Assembly: GCA_023421875.1 (NCBI GenBank)
Contig: JAEZSM010000127.1
Coordinates: 1 to 11,232, forward strand
Direction: 5' to 3'
Length of the DNA: 11,232 bases
Source of the DNA: Spirochaetota bacterium
GTDB lineage: Bacteria; Spirochaetota; Spirochaetia; Treponematales; Rectinemataceae
Part shown: piece after piece, positions 6,611 to 11,232 of the stretch
Numbering within the stretch: position 1 is the first letter of the stretch
Layout of the letters: each line of letters starts with the position of its first letter
Notes under the pieces: model-generated
The model's database searches: none
Told to the model about the DNA's origin: nothing
Seen by the model: the letters and a program-made list of their open reading frames with translations, nothing else
Translations under genes and position numbers: made by a program

Positions 6611-7876
6611 TTATATCTTCCTGAACGCCAGGGCGCCGTTGTGGCCGCCAAAGCCCAGAGATGCGCTCAAGGCCGCCTGGGCCTGAAACTGGATCGCCGT
6701 GCCTGGGATATAGTCCAGGTCGCAACCGCCGGCCGTGTCGGGATTTTCCAGGTTGATCGTGGGAGGCAGCCAGCCGGTCTGGAGGGCCTTTATGCAGACA
6801 ATAGCCTCCAACGCCCCGGTAGCTCCCAGGCAGTGCCCTGTCATGCTCTTGGTTGAACTTATTTTTAGGTTTTTAGCGTGATCCTTGAAGCAGTGCTTGA
6901 CCATGAGGGTCTCCGTGGGATCGTTCAGCGGCGTCGACGTGCCGTGGGCGTTGTAGTAACCCACCTCTTCGGGCTTCAGCCCCGCGTCCTCCAGAGCAAG
7001 GGAGAGCGCTCTGGATCCCTGTACTGCCGAAGGGTCCGGGGCTGTGAGGTGGTAGGCATCACAGCTTGCCCCGTAGCCCGCGGCGAGGGCGTAGATCCTC
7101 GCCCCCCGCGCCTTGGCCTTTTCGTAGTCTTCTAGAATCACTACGCCGGCGCCCTCGCCAATCACAAAACCGTCCCTGGCCGCATCGAAGGGCCGGGATG
7201 CGCGAGTCGGCCTGTCGTTATAGGCCGTCGACAGGGCTTTCAGCTTGCAGAAGCCAGCCATTGCAAAGAGGGTGATCGCCGCCTCGGTGCCCCCCGCTAC
7301 CACAACGTCCAGGCGGCCTGCCCGCAGTAGGTCGATGCCCTGGCCTATGGCGTCCGTGCCCGAAGCGCAGGCCGTCACCTGGGTAAAGGCAGGACCGTTG
7401 ACCTTCAGCCTCATGGCAACATTGCCCGCCGCCTCGTTGGATATCATGAGGGGGACAGTCATGGGCGGCATCCTGTCCGGTCCCGATTCTATCAGCTTGG
7501 AATGGGACTCTTCAAACACATCCAGGCCCCCTATGCCGTTGCCCAGGCAGACGCCGATCCGCTCGGGTCTATAGCCGAGCCCCTTGGCGCCCTCCGCATC
7601 CTCCTGGAAACCCGCATCCCTCCAGGCCTGGACAGAGGCGGCTACGGCGTATTGGGAGAAAAGCGCCATCTTCCGGGCTTCCCGTTTGTCCATCCACAGC
7701 GATGGATCGAAGTTTTTCACCTCCGCCGCAACCCTGCTCTCTAAGGCCGAAGCGTCGAAGCGGGTTACGGCGCCCACTCCCGATTCGCCTGAGAGCAGGG
7801 AGCTCCAAAAGCTTTCCACATCGTTGCCTACCGGGCTTATCAGGCCGAGGCCCGTTACCGCAATTTCTCGTTTCAT
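6611..7876 (-). CDS. fabF: 3-oxoacyl-ACP synthase II (FabF)
   Basis: FabF condenses acyl-ACP with malonyl-ACP, releasing CO2 and lengthening the chain by two carbons. The 421-residue protein is full length (E. coli 413). It has the thiolase fold and an intact active site: Cys170 in TACASGTDAIG, His311 in NAHGTSTPLND, Lys343 in STKSMTGH and His348 in GHCLGATGALE. The C-terminal SLGFGGHNGALAF is also typical. ATG 7876 follows AGGAG by 7 bases. fabH ends 19 bases upstream, so the two genes are almost certainly co-transcribed. FabF, unlike FabB, is not expected to support unsaturated chain formation by itself, and no FabA-type gene is visible here. Confidence 0.97.
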   Translation of the reverse strand: MKREIAVTGLGLISPVGNDVESFWSSLLSGESGVGAVTRFDASALESRVAAEVKNFDPSLWMDKREARKMALFSQYAVAASVQAWRDAGFQEDAEGAKGLGYRPERIGVCLGNGIGGLDVFEESHSKLIESGPDRMPPMTVPLMISNEAAGNVAMRLKVNGPAFTQVTACASGTDAIGQGIDLLRAGRLDVVVAGGTEAAITLFAMAGFCKLKALSTAYNDRPTRASRPFDAARDGFVIGEGAGVVILEDYEKAKARGARIYALAAGYGASCDAYHLTAPDPSAVQGSRALSLALEDAGLKPEEVGYYNAHGTSTPLNDPTETLMVKHCFKDHAKNLKISSTKSMTGHCLGATGALEAIVCIKALQTGWLPPTINLENPDTAGGCDLDYIPGTAIQFQAQAALSASLGFGGHNGALAFRKI

Positions 7877-7895
7877 AGTTTTACTCCTGTCGCGC

Positions 7896-8873
7896 TTACC
7901 AGCGTATGACCGCTGATCCGTAGGTGAGGCCGGCGCCGAATCCCACCAGCATTATAAGATTGCCTTGCTTCAGCAGTTTCTTTTCGTCCATTTCGGCCAG
8001 AGCCAGGGGTATGCTGGCAGCCGAGGTGTTTGCGTACTCTTCGATGTTCAGGTAGAATTTTTCCGCAGGTACGCCGAAGCGCTTCCCCGCTGCCTGGACA
8101 ATTCGAGCGTTAGCCTGGTGCGGTACTATCCAGTCGAAATCCTCGAGGCTATATGCTGTAGCATGCATGATCCTTTCTATCAAAACGGTGATCGATTTTA
8201 CGGCGAATTCGTAAACCTTCTTCCCGTCCATGCGCAGCGTGGGCACCGTAGGAGCGCTCCGCTCCCAGATATCGTCCCTGGGAGCCTGCTCCAAGTACAG
8301 ATCCTTGGCCCCAGCTCCTTCGGCTCCTAAAATAAAGGAGAGGCAGCCCCGGCCAGACTCGTCGATCCTAGAGATGACCGCGGCGCCGGCTCCGTCGCCG
8401 AAGAGCACGGCAGTGGACCGGTCGCTCCAGTCGGCTATCCTGCTCAGTAGGTCCGCGCCTATCACCAGGGCATGACGGCCATGACGGGCTTCCAGCATAG
8501 ACGCAGCGGCATCCAGGGCATAGATAAAGCCGGTACAGCCGGCTGTTATGTCGAAGGCGGGTACGCCATAGGCGCCGATCTTTTCCTGTACGATACAGGC
8601 TGTTGCAGGAAATCCGAAATAGTCGGGCGTGGCAGTGGCGACTACGATAAGGTCGAGTTCCCTTGGACCTATCCCGGACTTGGCCAGGGCTTTTTGGGCA
8701 GCCTCTGCCGCCATGTCGCTGGTCATGACTCCCTTGGGGGCGAAGTGTCGCGCCCCAATGCCCGTGTGGGAGCGGATCCATTCATCCGTTGTGTCCAGGC
8801 GTTTAGCAATTTCTTCATTGCTCATGCGTATGGGGGCTATGCTCGCCCCGAGGGAGCGCAGTATCACTGACAT
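7896..8873 (-). CDS. fabH: 3-oxoacyl-ACP synthase III (FabH)
   Basis: FabH starts fatty acid synthesis by condensing an acyl-CoA primer with malonyl-ACP. The 325-residue protein matches the family length. It carries the Cys-His-Asn triad: Cys113 in DITAGCTGF, His252 in VPHQANARI and Asn282 in YANTSAASIP. The N-terminal DEWIRSHTGIGARH and the C-terminal GFGAGLTYGSAVIRW are also family hallmarks. AAAGGAG at 8880-8886 lies 6 bases before ATG 8873. It is the first gene of the fab cluster. A predicted promoter and a palindrome lie just upstream. The primer preference (acetyl or branched acyl-CoA) cannot be read from these motifs. Confidence 0.97.
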   Translation of the reverse strand: MSVILRSLGASIAPIRMSNEEIAKRLDTTDEWIRSHTGIGARHFAPKGVMTSDMAAEAAQKALAKSGIGPRELDLIVVATATPDYFGFPATACIVQEKIGAYGVPAFDITAGCTGFIYALDAAASMLEARHGRHALVIGADLLSRIADWSDRSTAVLFGDGAGAAVISRIDESGRGCLSFILGAEGAGAKDLYLEQAPRDDIWERSAPTVPTLRMDGKKVYEFAVKSITVLIERIMHATAYSLEDFDWIVPHQANARIVQAAGKRFGVPAEKFYLNIEEYANTSAASIPLALAEMDEKKLLKQGNLIMLVGFGAGLTYGSAVIRW

Positions 8874-8890
8874 AGGCAGCTCCTTTATGA

Positions 8891-8917
8891 AATGACAAAT
8901 ATTGTTAAATTGTCATT
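8891..8917. promoter_or_regulatory. Palindromic operator candidate in the fabH leader
   Basis: AATGACAA (8891-8898) and TTGTCATT (8910-8917) form a perfect 8-bp inverted repeat with an 11-base centre. The element lies directly downstream of the predicted fabH transcription start (about 8918) and upstream of the ribosome site. That is a natural place for a repressor of the fab operon. It could instead fold as a weak leader hairpin. It does not match the FapR or FabT site patterns I know. Confidence 0.5.
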
Positions 8918-8924
8918 CTGCCAT

Positions 8925-8953
8925 ATTCAACACGAAGGGACAAAGACTGTCAA
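8925..8953 (-). promoter_or_regulatory. Predicted sigma-70 promoter of the fab operon
   Basis: On the minus strand TTGACA (8953-8948) is a perfect -35. It lies 17 bases from TTGAAT (8930-8925), a 4-of-6 match to the -10. Transcription would start near 8918, giving a leader of about 45 bases before fabH. Confidence 0.55.
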
Positions 8954-9060
8954 TACGCTGATTCATCCAGGACCGGCCCGGGAGCTGTTCGCTCTTGCCC
9001 CTAAGACCGCAGCCGAAAATACCTGATTTACTTCAATAACAGCTTACTTTCCCGATTCTC

Positions 9061-9089
9061 TTGACCCTCGGCCCTAGATTTTCTATATT
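9061..9089 (+). promoter_or_regulatory. Predicted sigma-70 promoter of groES
   Basis: TTGACC at 9061-9066 and TATATT at 9084-9089 are 17 bases apart, a good housekeeping promoter. Transcription would start near 9096, about 40 bases before groES. I see no CIRCE-type inverted repeat in the region. Confidence 0.6.
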
Positions 9090-9134
9090 TCTAATGATCA
9101 ATTTTACTTTAATCGCATTTCAGGAGGATAAGGT

Positions 9135-9401
9135 ATGAACGTCAAACCCTTGGGAGATCGCATTCTGATCAAGATCAAGGAGAGCGAGACCAAGACTGCG
9201 GGTGGCATTATCATTCCGCAGACCGCCCAGGAAAAAACCCAGACTGGCGTGGTCGTCGCTGTGGGAACCGATACGGATGTGATCAAGGTCAAGGCGGGCG
9301 ATGAAGTCATGTACGACAAGTACGCCGGCACCCAGATCAAGATCGGCGGTGCCGAGCACCTCATCGTCAAGATGTCCGATATCCTCGCCGTGCTGGAATA
9401 A
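9135..9401 (+). CDS. groES: Co-chaperonin GroES (Cpn10)
   Basis: GroES forms the seven-subunit lid that closes the GroEL folding chamber in the cytoplasm. The 88-residue protein begins with the typical NVKPLGDRILIK. A mobile loop rich in Thr, Gly and Ile (about residues 17-33, with AGGIIIPQTA) contacts GroEL. It ends with the usual VKMSDILAVLE. E. coli GroES has 97 residues. AGGAGG at 9122-9127 precedes the ATG by 7 bases. The gene is alone: a strong terminator follows, and the next gene is on the opposite strand and is not groEL. The chaperonin must therefore be encoded elsewhere, as I recall for Treponema pallidum. Confidence 0.97.
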   Translation: MNVKPLGDRILIKIKESETKTAGGIIIPQTAQEKTQTGVVVAVGTDTDVIKVKAGDEVMYDKYAGTQIKIGGAEHLIVKMSDILAVLE

Positions 9402-9422
9402 TTCCAGCCTACGGGATAGCGC

Positions 9423-9455
9423 AAAAAGGACTGCCGGAAAGGCAGTCCTTTTTTT
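9423..9455. terminator. Strong bidirectional Rho-independent terminator
   Basis: AAAAAGGACTGCC (9423-9435) pairs perfectly with GGCAGTCCTTTTT (9441-9453) around a GGAAA loop. T residues follow on the plus strand, and the A-run at the left edge becomes a U-run on the minus strand. It lies 22 bases after groES. It should also stop transcripts arriving from the EIIA gene. Confidence 0.92.
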
Positions 9456-9528
9456 ATGCCTCTAGCGTGATGGGAGCCTGAGTCTTAAAGTCTCGATCAA
9501 AGGCTGCCTGCGTGCAGGATCACCTCGG

Positions 9529-9975
9529 CTAGGGCTTCAGGATAGCCAGCAGCTCCTCGGAGCTTTTCGCCTTAAGGATAGCCTGACGCTTCTCCTCGCT
9601 GCGGAAGAGCATGCTCACCTCGGCCAGGAATTGCAGATGAGGACCGGTCTTGTCGGGAGGAGACAGGGTCATTATGAAGATCCTGCAGCCCTTGTGATCC
9701 AGGGCTTCAAAATCGACCTCCTTATCCGAAACGCCGACGCAGGCGACCAGTTCGGACACGGCCTGAGTCTTGCCATGGGGAATGGCGATGCCATGCTTCA
9801 TGCCCGTACTCATGCGCCCTTCGCGCTCCAGCACCGAAGCCTTGGCCTCGGCCTTGTCGCCCACCTTGCCGCTCTTCATAGCCACATCGATGAGCTCGTC
9901 GATAATCTGATCCTTATTCTCCCCTGAGAGGTGGAGGGCAACGAGCTCGGGTTTTAAAACTGTCATGAGATCCAT
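9529..9975 (-). CDS. PTS EIIA type-2 domain protein (PtsN/fructose-like)
   Basis: This is a single EIIA domain of about 148 residues, the size of PtsN or of a free fructose/mannitol EIIA. His67 in the motif KHGIAIPHGKT (60-70) is the expected phosphorylated histidine. The C-terminal half (HLQFLAEVSMLFRSEEKRQ) is typical of the family. No EIIB, EIIC or HPr gene is next to it. It may therefore be regulatory, as in the nitrogen PTS, rather than part of a sugar permease; this is an inference. It lies 40 bases downstream of a transporter gene on the same strand, so it may share that transcript. The start is uncertain: ATG 9975 and in-frame ATG 9966 both have weak ribosome sites. Confidence 0.88.
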   Translation of the reverse strand: MDLMTVLKPELVALHLSGENKDQIIDELIDVAMKSGKVGDKAEAKASVLEREGRMSTGMKHGIAIPHGKTQAVSELVACVGVSDKEVDFEALDHKGCRIFIMTLSPPDKTGPHLQFLAEVSMLFRSEEKRQAILKAKSSEELLAILKP

Positions 9976-10015
9976 ATACCTGGATAGTAGAGTGCGGGAT
10001 CTAAGGCGTCAAGCC

Positions 10016-11232
10016 TCAGATAAAATTGCGGGGCGCCTTCGGCTCTATCCTGAGCGATCCGCGGGCTACCAATGCCTGGGCGGCTCCTATCCAGAGGCTA
10101 TCCAGGAATCCCGCCATCATGGCAAGCACGAAGGCTACAGGAACGATGACGAGATAGCCGTTTTCGAAGCCCCGGCCGAAAAGTCCGCATGCCAGGGTGA
10201 TCACTGCGATAGGGCCGCTGCTCAGCGACGAAGAAACCGCCAGGGTAGCCAATGGGATGAGTACTGCCACTAGGAGAAGCCTGGGGAGAGAAATAGTCAG
10301 CTGCGAGTAAGACGAAAGCACAGCGACAAAGGAAAATGCCGCTATGAAAGCAGTGCCGATGCGGCCGGCGAAGAGGCCGCTGGGAAGAAATACTGCGTTA
10401 TACCGCCGCTTGATGCCCTGATTTTCCCTGGATTGCCTGATAATCGTTCCCAGTGCGAATCGGGGGCTACCGGAGCTCATAGCCGCAAGAGCTGCCGGCA
10501 AGCTGGAGTAGAGCAGGGGAAGGGGATTCTTTCTTCCGCCCAGGGCAAAGAGCGCCAAGGGGAGTACGAAGAGTAGCAGTCCCATGCAGGCGCTGCCGAG
10601 GTATAGAAGGAAAGGTCCGTAAATGCCCTGCTCGAGCGAAGCGGCCATTAAATGAAAAGCCCGGGCGGAAATAGGAATAAGGAGCGCTCCGGCTATCTCG
10701 GTGATGAATACATTGATGGTATGCAGGATCCGGGAAAAAGAATCCAAAATATTGGTAAAAGGCTTGGCGGCTATCGGGTCGTGAGCCATGGCGAGGCCGA
10801 TGCAAAGCGATAAAAGCAGTGCCGGCAGCGGCTGCTCGCCGGAACGTAGAAGCAGTTCGGAAATATTCGTCGGAAATAGCTCCAGGAAACCCTTGCCAAT
10901 GCCCTGGGCCGAGGGAGCCGCGATATCCGATAAAAGAGGAAGCCGTATGGGCAGAACGAGCAAGGCGGCAGCCAGACCCAGCAAGGTGGCGGCCAAAAGC
11001 GACAGGGCAAAGAATGCCAGGCTTTTCAAGCTCAGCCCCCAGAAGCGCTTTTCTTCGTATAGCTTTACGACCGCAAGAGGAATGTTGACCAACAGCAGTA
11101 GTTCCAGGACGTAAAATCCGATCTTAAGGGCGGTTTCTGCGGCAAGAAAGAAGGCTGCGCCCGACTCGAAGAGCGAAGGGGGGCTTACCCAGAAGAGAAG
11201 GGCTCCAAAGGCTATTCCGGCCAGGTACTTGA
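10016..11232 (-). CDS. Atypical DAACS (GltP/SDF-type) cation symporter, N-terminus beyond window
   Basis: The frame is open to the window edge, so the start is missing; at least 405 codons are visible. The protein has about eight hydrophobic segments. Its order matches the dicarboxylate/amino acid:cation symporter family. SSGSPRFAL (about 10450-10480) stands where the first hairpin normally reads SSSAATLP. A conserved FLPSG follows, then GRIGT (10352-10366), where family members have NMDGT. In the last helix an Asp is kept (10100-10102), but the following Arg, Thr and Asn that bind substrate appear as Trp, Ile and Ala. It is therefore probably an inner-membrane transporter of this fold with a changed substrate or coupling. 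An internal TTG at 11092 is not the start, because coding continues upstream through a plausible first helix. Confidence 0.8.
   Translation of the reverse strand, partial: KYLAGIAFGALLFWVSPPSLFESGAAFFLAAETALKIGFYVLELLLLVNIPLAVVKLYEEKRFWGLSLKSLAFFALSLLAATLLGLAAALLVLPIRLPLLSDIAAPSAQGIGKGFLELFPTNISELLLRSGEQPLPALLLSLCIGLAMAHDPIAAKPFTNILDSFSRILHTINVFITEIAGALLIPISARAFHLMAASLEQGIYGPFLLYLGSACMGLLLFVLPLALFALGGRKNPLPLLYSSLPAALAAMSSGSPRFALGTIIRQSRENQGIKRRYNAVFLPSGLFAGRIGTAFIAAFSFVAVLSSYSQLTISLPRLLLVAVLIPLATLAVSSSLSSGPIAVITLACGLFGRGFENGYLVIVPVAFVLAMMAGFLDSLWIGAAQALVARGSLRIEPKAPRNFI

Noticed and set aside
6507..6725. 72-codon minus-strand frame across the fabF end and the intergenic palindrome
   Set aside because: It is out of frame with fabF, and its translation includes palindrome sequence. 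It is best explained as a shadow of fabF.
8874..9134. CIRCE element or FapR-type operator in the fabH-groES region
   Set aside because: I found no TTAGCACTC-N9-GAGTGCTAA pattern and no FapR-like sequence. The palindrome at 8891-8917 is different.
9507..9518. CCTGC-GT-GCAGG inverted repeat just after the EIIA gene, considered as a terminator
   Set aside because: The stem is only 5 bp with a 2-base centre and no U-tract. The strong hairpin at 9423-9455 already serves as terminator.

Overview
The window looks like a housekeeping stretch of a fairly GC-rich bacterial chromosome, most likely a spirochaete of the Treponema/Spirochaeta type. That placement is an inference. It rests on a FabV/trans-2-enoyl-CoA reductase of the Treponema type, a TGS-domain nucleoside kinase, a groES gene standing apart from groEL, and a small secreted beta-barrel-like protein. 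I see no transposase, integrase, phage gene, CRISPR array, tRNA or rRNA. No stretch over 300 bases lacks a gene; the longest gap is about 260 bases, between fabH and groES.

Layout. The left end holds a TGS-domain uridine-kinase-like nucleoside kinase on the minus strand, cut by the window edge. A divergent promoter region separates it from a plus-strand pair: an M3-family oligoendopeptidase F and a small exported, probably outer-membrane protein. These converge on a five-gene minus-strand cluster transcribed from about 8918 to 3990: fabH, fabF, fabZ, fabV, rsmE. A short divergent region then leads to plus-strand groES, which ends in a strong bidirectional terminator. The right end holds a minus-strand pair: an atypical DAACS-type transporter, running off the window, and a PTS EIIA-like protein.

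How the genes work together. FabH starts fatty acid synthesis, FabF condenses, FabZ dehydrates and FabV reduces the enoyl intermediate. The cluster therefore covers most of one type II elongation cycle. The ACP, FabD and FabG genes are not in the window. fabZ/fabV and fabV/rsmE overlap as ATGA, so fabZ-fabV-rsmE should be translationally coupled. fabH and fabF are 19 bases apart. The 166-base fabF-fabZ gap is different: it holds three successive inverted repeats, including a perfect 17-bp palindrome, and a possible internal promoter. Another palindrome lies just downstream of the predicted fabH promoter.

The least ordinary features are these two palindromes next to fab promoters, the structured fabF-fabZ gap, and the transporter, whose canonical substrate and sodium motifs are replaced. 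I found no convincing new multi-gene system.
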